A stretch of 64,000 bases of DNA from Salinispirillum marinum (GCF_042651565.1 NZ_JBHSDF010000002.1), one strand, 5' to 3'. Shown: positions 43,731 through 53,356, counted from the first letter of the stretch. The notes: a model not told the origin generated them from the sequence alone. A program made the numbers and translations.

Positions 43731-44462
43731 ATGTCAACCATGCTTGGCCGACAGGGATGGGCGTTAAGCTCATCTCTTAAATATTTTTTTCTTGCACTCG
43801 CCCTCATTACAGGTCTTTTTGGGCTCAGTGCTGACGTTTTTGCCCATGCCGTGGCCGAAGGGGACAAGGGATACATACAGGAAATTACCGGCGTAAACCT
43901 GATACCCTTTATCTATCTTGGCGCAAAACACATGGTGACGGGCTATGATCACCTACTGTTTTTGCTCGGGGTTATATTCTTTCTCTACCGCATGCAGCAC
44001 ATCGCCATCTACGTGAGTTTATTTGCCATAGGACATTCCACCACCATGCTGCTGGGTGTCTATTTTAACATCGGCATTAATAGCTACTTGATTGACGCCA
44101 TCATAGGATTTTCAGTGGTCTACAAAGCGCTGGATAATCTAGGCGCCTTCCAGCGCTGGCTTGGCTTTCAACCGAACACCAAAGCCGCCACGTTAATCTT
44201 TGGCCTTTTCCATGGTTTTGGTCTCTCGACGAAAATTATCGAGTACGAGATCTCGCCGGACGGACTGGTGCCTAACCTCCTCGCCTTCAATGTTGGCGTC
44301 GAAATTGGTCAATTGTTGGCGCTTGCGATGATTCTTATCGGCATGTCATTTTGGCGTAAAACGCCCAGCTTTTTTCGCCATGCCTATACAGCCAACGTTG
44401 CCATGATGAGTGCCGGCTTTATGTTGGTCGGCTATCAACTCACTGGCTATTTCGTCATCTAA
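43731..44462 (+). CDS. HupE/UreJ-family membrane protein
   Basis: The 243-residue protein has an N-terminal signal-like helix ending VFAHA near residue 37, followed by six helices. The family motif appears as HMVTGYDHLLFLLGVIFFL, and a second conserved helix as TLIFGLFHGFGLSTKI. HupE/UreJ proteins are secondary nickel or cobalt permeases. GGAG precedes the start. It sits between a His-rich periplasmic protein and a membrane anchor protein. Confidence 0.85.
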   Translation: MSTMLGRQGWALSSSLKYFFLALALITGLFGLSADVFAHAVAEGDKGYIQEITGVNLIPFIYLGAKHMVTGYDHLLFLLGVIFFLYRMQHIAIYVSLFAIGHSTTMLLGVYFNIGINSYLIDAIIGFSVVYKALDNLGAFQRWLGFQPNTKAATLIFGLFHGFGLSTKIIEYEISPDGLVPNLLAFNVGVEIGQLLALAMILIGMSFWRKTPSFFRHAYTANVAMMSAGFMLVGYQLTGYFVI

Positions 44463-44476
44463 TTTAGGAGAATTCT

Positions 44477-45166
44477 ATGTACAACCAAGATATGCCCACC
44501 CGTCATGAGCTGCCGAGCAGTAAACAGCTTATTCGTTCCACCATCATTGCAGCCGTTGTTGCCGCAGTGCTCCTCGTTACGGTTGTTCTTCCGGCTGAGT
44601 ACGCCGTCGACCCCACCGGTATTGGTCGCACATTACGCCTAACAGAAATGGGCGAAATAAAGCTGCAACTGGCCGAAGAAGCTGAAGCTGATCGAATTGC
44701 GCAAGCTGCGTTGCCGCAAACCCTGCCGCAAGAAGAGACCGTAGTTACGAACAGCAGCTCAAACATCGTAGCGTCAGCGCCTACCGCCTCGGCAATCGCG
44801 GAGGACACCGCAGACACCCCGGCAAGTGAAACCCTCACCGTTCAAGATACGGTGTGGCGAGACGAAGTGCGCGTAGTCTTAACACCAGGCCAGGGCACAG
44901 AATATAAACTTACGATGGAAAAAGGGGCCGTAGCGCGTTTCTCTTGGGTCGCGGAGGGTGGCCCGATTAATTTCGACACCCATGGCGACGGTAACGGACA
45001 GTCCATTACTTACGAGCGGGGCCGTGGTGTTGATGCGGATGAAGGTGAACTAACCGCTGCCTTCACCGGCAATCATGGTTGGTTCTTTAGAAACCGTAAC
45101 GACAACGATATAACCTTGATTCTGTATACCGGCGGTGCCTACGGTGAACTGAAAAAGATGATCTAG
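44477..45166 (+). CDS. Transmembrane anchor protein of the HupE-linked cluster
   Basis: The 229-residue protein has one membrane helix (residues 22-43) and an extracytoplasmic part with an Ala/Glu/Thr-rich linker (60-120) and a beta-rich C-terminal domain (DTVWRDEVRVVLTPGQGTEY, then FSWVAEGGPINFDTHG). It resembles uncharacterised anchor proteins often found beside HupE/UreJ-like genes. TTAGGAG precedes the start 14 bases after the HupE-like gene. Function unknown. Confidence 0.75.
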   Translation: MYNQDMPTRHELPSSKQLIRSTIIAAVVAAVLLVTVVLPAEYAVDPTGIGRTLRLTEMGEIKLQLAEEAEADRIAQAALPQTLPQEETVVTNSSSNIVASAPTASAIAEDTADTPASETLTVQDTVWRDEVRVVLTPGQGTEYKLTMEKGAVARFSWVAEGGPINFDTHGDGNGQSITYERGRGVDADEGELTAAFTGNHGWFFRNRNDNDITLILYTGGAYGELKKMI

Positions 45167-45186
45167 CGCGGTAGTGCTTCTATAGG

Positions 45187-45254
45187 GGACATTGCCAGCA
45201 AGTGCTCCTCGGTAATCGCTCCTGCACTACTCTACCTCCGGCATCCAGGCCGTC
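45187..45254. repeat. Dispersed 68-base intergenic repeat, copy 2
   Basis: Aligns without gaps to 11380-11447 (59/68 identical). It lies between the anchor-protein gene and the bidirectional terminator at the 3' end of pnp. Confidence 0.7.
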
Positions 45255-45263
45255 CCTAGACAT

Positions 45264-45299
45264 AAAAAGCCGGTGACATTGCTGCCACCGGCTTTTTTA
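45264..45299. terminator. Bidirectional intrinsic terminator between the anchor gene and pnp
   Basis: GCCGGTG (45269-45275) pairs with CACCGGC (45286-45292), flanked by an A-run on the left and six Ts on the right, so it can end transcription from both converging genes. Confidence 0.85.
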
Positions 45300-45321
45300 T
45301 CGAACAGTGAATGCGCCTAGA

Positions 45322-47451
45322 TTAAGCGTCAGCAACCGCAGCCAAAGCGGCAGCTTTTTCTTCTTCAGACACTTCTTTGATGCTCAACTTCACGCGGCCA
45401 CGCTGGTCCACTTCCAGCACTTTAACCACGACTTGCTGACCAACGGCCAGTTCTTCCGAAACGCTTTCCAAACGACGCGGTACGATTTGCGAGATGTGTA
45501 CCAAGCCGTCGCGCTCACCCAAGAAGCGAACAAACGCACCGAAGTCAGCGATACGAACCACTTCACCGACATAGATAGCGCCGTCTTCAGGATCAACCGC
45601 GATGGTTTCAACGCGCTTACGAGCCTGATTTACGGCTTCTTTCGTTGGTGCGTAAATCCGAACACTACCGTCGTCTTGAATGTCGATATCCGCGCCGGTT
45701 TCGTCACAAATGCCACGGATGGTCGCGCCGCCTTTACCGATCACATCACGGATTTTCTCAGGATCGATTTTCAGCGATACCATCGAAGGTGCGTTGTCTG
45801 GCAGTTCTTCACGAGAAACGGTGATGACTTTGTTCATCTCACCCAGAATGTGCAAACGAGCGGCCAAAGCCTGCTCCAGTGCTTGTTCCATAATTTCTTC
45901 GTTGATGCCCTGGATCTTGATGTCCATCTGCAGCGCGGTAATACCTTTAGCCGTACCCGCTACTTTGAAGTCCATGTCACCCAAGTGATCTTCGTCACCC
46001 AGGATATCCGTCAATACGGCAAAGCCGGACTCTTCTTTCACCAAGCCCATCGCAATACCCGCAACCGGAGCCTTCAAGGGCACACCCGCATCCATCAAGG
46101 CCAATGAGGTACCACACACAGACGCCATGGAAGACGAACCGTTTGATTCGGTGATTTCAGACACCACGCGAATGGCGTACGGGAAATCTTCCACCGAAGG
46201 CAATACCGCTTCAACACCACGACGCGCTAGGCGACCGTGACCGATTTCACGACGACCGGTGCTGCCCATACGGCCACACTCGCCCACTGAATACGGAGGG
46301 AAGTTGTAGTGCAGCATGAAGTGGTCGGTATGCTTTTTGTGCAGCATGTCGAACATCTGCGCATCACGCATGCTGCCCAGTGTTGCGACCACAATCGCCT
46401 GCGTCTCACCACGGGTGAACAAGGCACTGCCGTGCGCACCGGCCAGGACGTCAACTTCAACTTCAATGCCACGCACGGTCTTGTTATCACGACCATCGAT
46501 GCGCGGCTCACCGCTCACCACACGCTGACGAACCAGTTTCTTTTCCAGCTTGGCGAATACGCCTTCAACTTCTTTGCTTGACGGCGCGTCTTCCGCGTCG
46601 GTGGCAAATTGTTCAACGGCGGCACTGCGCAACGTATTCAGTGCGTTGTAGCGTTCCATTTTGTCGGTGATGCGATAGGCTTCGCCGATTTTGTCCCAAT
46701 ATGCAGAGGTTACTTGATCAATCAAGGCCACGTTATCAGCGGCAGGTGCCCAGTCCCAATGCTGCACATTAGCTTTCGCAGCGAATGCCTTGATGGCACT
46801 GATGGCGACCTGCATTTCTTCGTGAGCAAACAACACAGCACCCAGCATTTGGTCTTCGGTCAACTCAGCGGCTTCGGATTCCACCATCAAAACCGCATCT
46901 GCGGTACCGGCAACCACCATGTTCAACGCAGAATTTTCTAAGGTGCTGTAGGACGGGTTCAACAGGTAACCTTGCTCAGCCGTGAAACCAACACGCGCCG
47001 CGCCGATAGGGCCAGCAAAGGGTACACCACTGACGGCCAATGCCGCAGAAGTGGCGATCAAACCACAGATATCGGGATCAACATCGTTGTCGGCCGACAT
47101 CACGGTCACAACAACCTGCACTTCGTTCATGAAGCCTTTCGGGAATAACGGACGAATAGGACGGTCAATCAAACGTGACGTCAGGGTTTCTTTTTCCGAA
47201 GGACGACCTTCACGCTTCAAATAACCACCGGGGATTTTACCGGCCGCGTAGTATTTCTCGATGTAATGCACCGACAGAGGGAAGAAATCCTGGCCCGGTG
47301 ACGGTGACTTGGCCGCGGTTACCGCTGCCAATACAGACGTTTTACCAATGGTACAGACCACCGCACCGGCGGCTTGACGGGCAATCTTGCCTGTCTCCAG
47401 GGTGACGGTGTCATTACCGAACGTAAAGGTTTCTGTAATCGCTTTTAACAT
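45322..47451 (-). CDS. pnp: Polynucleotide phosphorylase
   Basis: The 709-residue protein has two RNase PH-like domains (TGKIARQAAGAVVCTIGKTSV; later PPYSVGECGRMGSTGRREIG with active-site residues and SNGSSSMASVCG), a KH domain (IRDVIGKGGATIRGICDETGADI) and an S1 domain (GEVVRIADFGAFVRFL). It degrades RNA phosphorolytically 3' to 5' and is part of the degradosome. It follows rpsO as usual; its leader contains a long imperfect stem. Confidence 0.97.
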   Translation of the reverse strand: MLKAITETFTFGNDTVTLETGKIARQAAGAVVCTIGKTSVLAAVTAAKSPSPGQDFFPLSVHYIEKYYAAGKIPGGYLKREGRPSEKETLTSRLIDRPIRPLFPKGFMNEVQVVVTVMSADNDVDPDICGLIATSAALAVSGVPFAGPIGAARVGFTAEQGYLLNPSYSTLENSALNMVVAGTADAVLMVESEAAELTEDQMLGAVLFAHEEMQVAISAIKAFAAKANVQHWDWAPAADNVALIDQVTSAYWDKIGEAYRITDKMERYNALNTLRSAAVEQFATDAEDAPSSKEVEGVFAKLEKKLVRQRVVSGEPRIDGRDNKTVRGIEVEVDVLAGAHGSALFTRGETQAIVVATLGSMRDAQMFDMLHKKHTDHFMLHYNFPPYSVGECGRMGSTGRREIGHGRLARRGVEAVLPSVEDFPYAIRVVSEITESNGSSSMASVCGTSLALMDAGVPLKAPVAGIAMGLVKEESGFAVLTDILGDEDHLGDMDFKVAGTAKGITALQMDIKIQGINEEIMEQALEQALAARLHILGEMNKVITVSREELPDNAPSMVSLKIDPEKIRDVIGKGGATIRGICDETGADIDIQDDGSVRIYAPTKEAVNQARKRVETIAVDPEDGAIYVGEVVRIADFGAFVRFLGERDGLVHISQIVPRRLESVSEELAVGQQVVVKVLEVDQRGRVKLSIKEVSEEEKAAALAAVADA

Positions 47452-47480
47452 AGTGTTTCCTCAGTTTCGGGCAACCGAGC

Positions 47481-47543
47481 GCTTCTAAGAATTAGCCCCT
47501 TGCCCTACGACACGGGTCGCGGGTAAGGCCAATTGTTAGAAGC
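47481..47543 (-). promoter_or_regulatory. Long imperfect stem-loop in the pnp leader
   Basis: GCTTCTAAGAATTAGCCCCTTGCCC (47481-47505) pairs with 47520-47543 with few mismatches; the loop has CGAC/GTCG. In E. coli the pnp leader forms such a stem, cut by RNase III so that PNPase can degrade its own mRNA. The same autoregulation is inferred here. Confidence 0.6.
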
Positions 47544-47601
47544 ACTCACGCTTGAGCTGCCTCAGTACAAAAATTAACGTGCTCTTTGTGGCACGCCACA
47601 A

Positions 47602-47632
47602 ACAAAACGGGCCCCAGCGGGGCCCATTTTAT
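47602..47632. terminator. Intrinsic terminator/attenuator after rpsO
   Basis: GGGCCCC (47609-47615) pairs with GGGGCCC (47619-47625), with a T-rich stretch on both strands. It lies directly after the rpsO stop; partial read-through would supply pnp. Confidence 0.8.
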
Positions 47633-47633
47633 C

Positions 47634-47903
47634 TTAACGACGCAGACCCAGACGCTTGATCAGAGTTGCGTAACGGTTAAGATCTTTCTTCTTCAGGTAG
47701 TCCAGCAACTTACGACGCTGGTTTACCATGCGAATCAGACCACGACGGCTGTGGTGATCTTTATGGTTGCTTTTGAAGTGACTTTGCAGACCGTTGATGT
47801 TGTGCGTCAACAGGGCAACTTGCACTTCTGGAGAACCGGTATCACCTTCGGCTGTTTGGTATTCTTTTACCAACGCCGCTTTTGCTTCAGCAGTTAATGC
47901 CAT
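47634..47903 (-). CDS. rpsO: 30S ribosomal protein uS15
   Basis: The 89-residue protein shows the uS15 hallmarks GDTGSPEVQVALLTHNI, HFKSNHKDHHSRRGL, and LLDYLKKKDLNRYATLI. It binds 16S rRNA early in 30S assembly. It lies between truB and pnp. Confidence 0.97.
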   Translation of the reverse strand: MALTAEAKAALVKEYQTAEGDTGSPEVQVALLTHNINGLQSHFKSNHKDHHSRRGLIRMVNQRRKLLDYLKKKDLNRYATLIKRLGLRR

Positions 47904-47979
47904 TGTAAAGCTCCTAAGAACATGCGGTTAAGTAATCGGGCAGCACCGTGCATGTTTACAGTACGCCTTCCGGCGCGCA

Positions 47980-48885
47980 CTATAGCAAATCTGTCTGCAC
48001 AAGGCGACGACATTTCAGCATGTGCGCTGGGGTTATTTCACCCAAGCCAATAAACTTTTCGTTACGGTAGATACGCACCTCACCGGCAGCGTTGGTCGGT
48101 GCAACCGACACACTGATACCATGTTTGACCGCCGCAAACTGGGTGTCATCCAAGGTATAGATCGGCAGGGTGGTAATGCAGGCATCCACCGGCAGCAAGG
48201 CCGCGAGGCGTTGTTCCTCGGTCATGGCTTCGAGGTCGGTCAAAGTCACTGCCTGCGCGATGGCGAAACTACCGTGTTCCAACCGACGTAAGCGGGCGAC
48301 ATGCGCCAGCGTTCCCAGTGCGGCCGCCACGTCTTCTACGAACGAACGGACGTAAGTCCCTTTGCTGCAGGTCAGCGTTATATCCAGCCAATCGTCACCC
48401 ATAGCATCCAATTGACTGTTGAAAATACGCACCGTTCGACGCTTGTCCGGGATAGGCTTGCCTTCGCGGGCCAATTCGTAAAGTTTTTTGCCTTCGTGCT
48501 TTAACGCGGAATACGCTGGCGGGGTTTGCTGCATTTCACCGATAAACTGGCGACGTAGCAAAGCCTGCACGTCATCGGCAACCAAGGTTGGAATGCGCGC
48601 TTGCGCAATCACCGCACCATCGGCATCGGCGGTATCGGTTTGAGCCCCTAATTGAGCGCGCGTTTGGTAGGTTTTGTTGGCATCCAACAGGTACTGTGAA
48701 TACTTGGTTGCATCACCAAAGCACAACGGCAGAACGCCGGTCGCCAACGGGTCTAATGCCCCCGTATGGCCACCTTTGTTTGCCCCCAGCAGCCGTTTAA
48801 CGCGCTGCAGGGCTTGGTTCGATGTCATGCCAGCGTCTTTGTCGAGCAACAAGACGCCATGAACGTTATTCGGTTTCCGTGCCAT
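47980..48885 (-). CDS. truB: tRNA pseudouridine(55) synthase TruB
   Basis: The ATG at 48885 (GGAAGACG upstream) gives 301 residues and overlaps the rbfA 3' end by 20 bases. Motifs: NNVHGVLLLDKDAGMTSN, GGHTGALDPLATGVLPL with the catalytic aspartate, and GTYVRSFVEDVAAALG. It forms pseudouridine 55 in the T loop of most tRNAs and has tRNA-folding activity. A start 11 codons earlier is possible. Confidence 0.96.
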   Translation of the reverse strand: MARKPNNVHGVLLLDKDAGMTSNQALQRVKRLLGANKGGHTGALDPLATGVLPLCFGDATKYSQYLLDANKTYQTRAQLGAQTDTADADGAVIAQARIPTLVADDVQALLRRQFIGEMQQTPPAYSALKHEGKKLYELAREGKPIPDKRRTVRIFNSQLDAMGDDWLDITLTCSKGTYVRSFVEDVAAALGTLAHVARLRRLEHGSFAIAQAVTLTDLEAMTEEQRLAALLPVDACITTLPIYTLDDTQFAAVKHGISVSVAPTNAAGEVRIYRNEKFIGLGEITPAHMLKCRRLVQTDLL

Positions 48886-49279
48886 CGTCTTCCGCTTGTT
48901 CACCCAAGCTGCGATCACGCTGACGGGCTGAATCGATCAACCGCGACAACGTCTGGCCACGTTCAACGCTGTGGTCATAGTGAAAGCGCAATTGCGGCAT
49001 AACCCGCAAGCGAATACCACGCGACAGTTCCATGCGTAAGAACCCGGCCGCGTTGGTGAGCACTTCTTCGGCCGCTTTCTGTTGTTCCGTTTCATCCCCG
49101 TCCAACGAGCTCAGCGCGGTGAAGTAGACTTCACTGTAGCTCAGGTCTTTAGACACTTTCACGGCATTGATGGTCACCATACCCAAGCGCGGGTCTTTCA
49201 ACTCGCGCTGGATAAGGGCCGCCAGATCCTTCTGAATCTGGTCGGCAATCCGATCGGTCCGGCTAAAATCACGCGGCAT
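48866..49279 (-). CDS. rbfA: 30S ribosome-binding factor A
   Basis: The ATG at 49279 gives MPRDFSRTDRIADQIQKDLA, the normal start, 137 residues in all; GGAG lies 11 bases upstream. The KH-like fold includes DPRLGMVTINAVKVSKDLSY and RLRVMPQLRFHYDHSVERG. It assists 16S rRNA 5'-end maturation and cold adaptation. It starts right after infB. Confidence 0.96.
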   Translation of the reverse strand: MPRDFSRTDRIADQIQKDLAALIQRELKDPRLGMVTINAVKVSKDLSYSEVYFTALSSLDGDETEQQKAAEEVLTNAAGFLRMELSRGIRLRVMPQLRFHYDHSVERGQTLSRLIDSARQRDRSLGEQAEDDGTETE

Positions 49280-49280
49280 A

Positions 49281-51839
49281 TCAGTCGATACTCCGCGCAA
49301 TTTCTTTCACGTCGAACACTTCGATCTGGTCACCGGCCTTCACATCACGGTAATTACGTACGCCGATACCACATTCCATGCCTTGGCGAACTTCCTGTAC
49401 GTCGTCTTTAAAGCGCCGTAGGGATTCCAGCTCACCTTCATAAATCACGACATCATCACGCAATACACGGATTTTCTTGTTCCGGTAGACCGTGCCATCG
49501 ATGACCATACAGCCGGCAATTTGACCAAACTTCGGCGAATTAAACACATCGCGCACCTCGGCCAAACCAACGATATCTTCCCGCAATTCAGGCGACAACA
49601 TACCGTTCAAGGCGGCCCGTACATCGTCGATCAAATCGTAGATTACGTTGTAATAACGCAGATCCAGATTGTATTTTTCAATGATGTCTTTGGCTTGACC
49701 CGTCGCACGGACGTTGAAACCGAAAATAACCGCTCCTGAGGTAGCAGCCAAATTGGCGTCGGATTCGGTAATACCACCGACACCACCCGCGATGATGTTC
49801 ACGCGTACTTCTTCATTGCCCAACTTGAGCAGTGAGTTTTGCAGCGCTTCCAAAGAGCCACGAACGTCCGTTTTCAACACCACATTAAGGGTAGAGACTT
49901 CGCCTTTGCCCATGTTGGTGAACAGATTGTCCAGTTTGGCTGCTTGTTGTTTGGCCAACTCGCTTTCACGCAGACGCTCACGGCGGTGTTCGGCGACTTC
50001 ACGGGCTTTCTTATCCGATTCAACCACCACAAATTCTTCACCGGCGTCTGGCGTGCCATCCAAGCCCAGAATCTCAACCGGGATAGACGGGCCTGCCGAG
50101 GTAATTTGGTTACCGGCTTCGTCCAACAAGGCACGAACACGACCGGATGCATCACCCGCCAGTACGATATCGCCTTGTTTCAGGCGACCACTTTGCACCA
50201 GCAAGGTGGTCACTGCGCCACGACCTTTATCCAACTTGGATTCGATAACCACGCCTTTGGCCGGGCCATTGTCGTACGCTTTCAACTCCAACAATTCAGC
50301 TTGTAACAAAACGGCATCCAGCAAGTCATCTATGCCCATACCGGTGTGCGCAGAAACACGTACAAATTGCGTGTCACCGCCCCACTCTTCAGGCACGACA
50401 TCTTTGGCCGCCAGTTCGGAGATCACACGGTCGATATCAATGCCTTCTTTGTCCATCTTGTTGATGGCAACGACAATCGGCACGTTACCGGCCTTGGCAT
50501 GTTGAATGGCTTCGGCGGTTTGTGGCATCACGCCGTCGTCCGCTGCAACAACAAGAATAACGACGTCCGTGCACTGCGCACCACGCGCCCGCATGGAGGT
50601 AAAGGCTTCGTGTCCAGGCGTGTCAAGGAAGCTCACCATACCTTTCGGCGTTTCAACATGGTAGGCCCCGATATGCTGCGTAATGCCACCGGACTCACCG
50701 GAGGCCACCTTGGTGCGACGGATGTAATCCAGCAACGAGGTTTTACCATGGTCAACGTGACCCATGACGGTGACCACGGGAGCGCGCGCTACCATTTCGC
50801 CATCATAGCTGATTGACGCATCAAGACTCTCTTCCATCTGGTTGTCGGAAACAGTCACGAACTTATGACCCATTTCTTCAACCACCAAAATGGCCGTGTC
50901 TTGATCTAAAACTTGGTTGATGGTCGCCATAACGCCCATCTTGAACAGCATTTTGACCACTTCAGCGGCTTTAACCGACATTTGTGAGGCCAGATCCTGA
51001 ACCCCAATCGTTTCGCCAATCCGCACTTCGCGGACCATAGGTGCTGTGGGTTTTTCAAATTGGTGTTCGCGCTTGCTCTTATCGCGCTTGCGCTTACCTG
51101 CACGGCGCGCACCGCCTTCACCATCATCGTCCAATAGGCCCATGATTTGTTGGTGGCGGTTACCTTTATGCCGCTCTTGCTTCTGTGGTGCCGGTGCACC
51201 TTTTACCTTTTTGGCCTTAGCTTTGGCGTCATCGCTGTCGTCATCCAATACCGGCGTTTTCTTGACTTTATGCCGATCTTTTTTCTTTTCGGCATCGGGG
51301 TCAGGAATGGCCTGGTCAACTTCCGGCTCAGCCTTCGGCTTGGCCTCTGACTTAGACTTTTCCGCAACCGCTGGCGCTGATTCTTCAGCTACCTTCTTCT
51401 GCGCGGCAGCTTCTTCCGCTAAACGTTTCTCTTCCGCTGCACGCGCTTGTGCTTCTTCCAAGGCCCGTTGTTCGGCTTCGCGACGCAGCTGTTCTTCCGT
51501 ACGCTTGTCGGTACTGTCTTCCGTTGGTGCGTCAGACACCTCGTCACGCTTCACATACGTGCGCTTCTTACGCACTTCAATGTTTACGGTTTTACCTTTA
51601 CCACCACCAGAGGCTTTCAGCTGGGTGGTTACCTTACGCTTCAAGGTAATTTTTTGTGGGCCATCCGTTTGCTCACCATGGCTTTTCTTTAAAAAAGCCA
51701 ACAACATTTGTTTCTCAGCGTCAGACACCGCATCAGACTCAGTTTTATGTTTGAGCCCTGCTTCGGTCATCTGTTTCAACAGGCGATCTACCTGCGTACC
51801 AATACTTTCTGCCAGTTGACTGACGGTTACTTCTGCCAT
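49281..51839 (-). CDS. infB: Translation initiation factor IF-2
   Basis: The 852-residue protein has an N-terminal IF2 domain (TVSQLAESIGTQVDRLLKQM), a long charged Lys/Glu/Ala-rich region (about 60-270), a second N domain, the G domain with G1 VTVMGHVDHGKTSLLDYI, G3 DTPGHEAF and G4 INKMDKEG, and the beta-barrel and C2 domains. It delivers initiator tRNA to the 30S subunit. It lies 23 bases after nusA. Confidence 0.97.
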   Translation of the reverse strand: MAEVTVSQLAESIGTQVDRLLKQMTEAGLKHKTESDAVSDAEKQMLLAFLKKSHGEQTDGPQKITLKRKVTTQLKASGGGKGKTVNIEVRKKRTYVKRDEVSDAPTEDSTDKRTEEQLRREAEQRALEEAQARAAEEKRLAEEAAAQKKVAEESAPAVAEKSKSEAKPKAEPEVDQAIPDPDAEKKKDRHKVKKTPVLDDDSDDAKAKAKKVKGAPAPQKQERHKGNRHQQIMGLLDDDGEGGARRAGKRKRDKSKREHQFEKPTAPMVREVRIGETIGVQDLASQMSVKAAEVVKMLFKMGVMATINQVLDQDTAILVVEEMGHKFVTVSDNQMEESLDASISYDGEMVARAPVVTVMGHVDHGKTSLLDYIRRTKVASGESGGITQHIGAYHVETPKGMVSFLDTPGHEAFTSMRARGAQCTDVVILVVAADDGVMPQTAEAIQHAKAGNVPIVVAINKMDKEGIDIDRVISELAAKDVVPEEWGGDTQFVRVSAHTGMGIDDLLDAVLLQAELLELKAYDNGPAKGVVIESKLDKGRGAVTTLLVQSGRLKQGDIVLAGDASGRVRALLDEAGNQITSAGPSIPVEILGLDGTPDAGEEFVVVESDKKAREVAEHRRERLRESELAKQQAAKLDNLFTNMGKGEVSTLNVVLKTDVRGSLEALQNSLLKLGNEEVRVNIIAGGVGGITESDANLAATSGAVIFGFNVRATGQAKDIIEKYNLDLRYYNVIYDLIDDVRAALNGMLSPELREDIVGLAEVRDVFNSPKFGQIAGCMVIDGTVYRNKKIRVLRDDVVIYEGELESLRRFKDDVQEVRQGMECGIGVRNYRDVKAGDQIEVFDVKEIARSID

Positions 51840-51862
51840 AATTCTTTCTCTCCCCTAGCCGC

Positions 51863-53356
51863 TTACTCTTCGTCGAACCAGGATGCACGGGCTGCCATAA
51901 TCATGGACCCTGCTTTTTCTTCATCCAACTCGTCAATATCAATGAGGTCATCGATCGCCTGCTCGGCTAAATCGTCAACCGTCACAATGCCCTTGGCCGC
52001 CAGTTTGAGGGCCAGTGGGCGGGTCATGCCGTCCATCGCTAATAATTCATCTGAGGGGGTAGCGGACTCCAATTTTTCTTCCGATGCCAATTCACGGGTT
52101 AACAATACGTCTTTTGCCCGACCACGCAGCTCGTTGACCATATCTTCGTCAAAGCCGTCGATGTTCAGCATTTCATCCAATGGGACGTACGCTACTTCCT
52201 CAATAGAGGTAAATCCTTCTTCAATTAATACAGTCGCTAATTCCTCGTCGACCCCTAAACCTTCGGTAAACAACGCCAGCAAGGAACCCAGTTCTTGCTC
52301 ATGCTTACTGTTGGCTTCTTCTTCCGTCATAACATTGATGGCCCAACCGGTTAGCTGGCTGGCCAAGCGTACATTCTGTCCATTGCGGCCGATGGCGATG
52401 GCGAGATTATCTTCGGTAACCGCCACATCCATGGTGTTGGTTTCTTCGTCCATCACGATCGACGCCACTTCTGCGGGCGCCAAGGCGTTAATGACCAACT
52501 GCGCCGGGTTATCATCCCACAACACGATATCAACACGTTCGTTGCCCAGCTCTCCGGATACCGCTTGGACACGCGAGCCGCGCATACCAACACAGGCCCC
52601 GACAGGATCAATGCGCTTATCATTCGTGTTCACAGCAATTTTAGCGCGTGAACCGGGGTCACGGGCACAAGCCATGATCTGAATAACTTCTTCATGCACT
52701 TCCGGCACTTCAATGCGGAACAGCTCGATCAACATTTGGGCACTGTTACGGCTCAATACCAACTGTGGGCCGCGCGCATCTTCGCGTACACCATCCAATA
52801 CGGCTCGAACACGGTCGCCAATGCGAAAGGCTTCACGCGCGATCAGGTGTTCACGGGGCAAAATGGCTTCGGCGTTGTTACCGAGGTCAACAATAATATT
52901 GTCTCGGGTAACTTTTTTGACATTCCCGTGAATAATTTCACCCACACGCGATTGATATTGTTCAACAATCTTCATGCGCTCGGCTTCACGGACCTTCTGC
53001 ACGATAATCTGCTTGGCTGCTTGAGCCGCGATACGCCCGAATTCTTCGTTTTCGATCTGCTCTTCAAAAACGTCGCCTTCTTTCAGAGCAACATCAATCT
53101 CTGCACTCTCTTGCAGGTTAATCTCCGAGCCCAACGTAGGGACACCTTCGTTAGAAACGACCGTCCAACGGCGAAACGTCTCATACTCACCTGTCTTACG
53201 ATCAATCGCTACCCGGATGTCTGCTTCTCCATCGTCGTCAAAGCGCTTTTTGGCTGCAGTAGCCAGAGCGAGTTCAATGGCCTCAAAAATGACGTTTTTA
53301 TCCACGCCTTTTTCGTTTGCCACTGCGTCTACGACCATCAAAATTTCTTTGCTCAT
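51863..53356 (-). CDS. nusA: Transcription termination/antitermination factor NusA
   Basis: The 497-residue protein has the N-terminal RNA polymerase-binding domain, S1 (GEIIHGNVKKVTRDNIIVDL), KH1/KH2 (VGACVGMRGSRVQAVSGEL; AIGRNGQNVRLASQL), and two C-terminal acidic repeats ending FDEE. It controls pausing, termination and rRNA antitermination, where SuhB is a known partner; see the suhB homologue at 63.5 kb. Confidence 0.97.
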   Translation of the reverse strand: MSKEILMVVDAVANEKGVDKNVIFEAIELALATAAKKRFDDDGEADIRVAIDRKTGEYETFRRWTVVSNEGVPTLGSEINLQESAEIDVALKEGDVFEEQIENEEFGRIAAQAAKQIIVQKVREAERMKIVEQYQSRVGEIIHGNVKKVTRDNIIVDLGNNAEAILPREHLIAREAFRIGDRVRAVLDGVREDARGPQLVLSRNSAQMLIELFRIEVPEVHEEVIQIMACARDPGSRAKIAVNTNDKRIDPVGACVGMRGSRVQAVSGELGNERVDIVLWDDNPAQLVINALAPAEVASIVMDEETNTMDVAVTEDNLAIAIGRNGQNVRLASQLTGWAINVMTEEEANSKHEQELGSLLALFTEGLGVDEELATVLIEEGFTSIEEVAYVPLDEMLNIDGFDEDMVNELRGRAKDVLLTRELASEEKLESATPSDELLAMDGMTRPLALKLAAKGIVTVDDLAEQAIDDLIDIDELDEEKAGSMIMAARASWFDEE

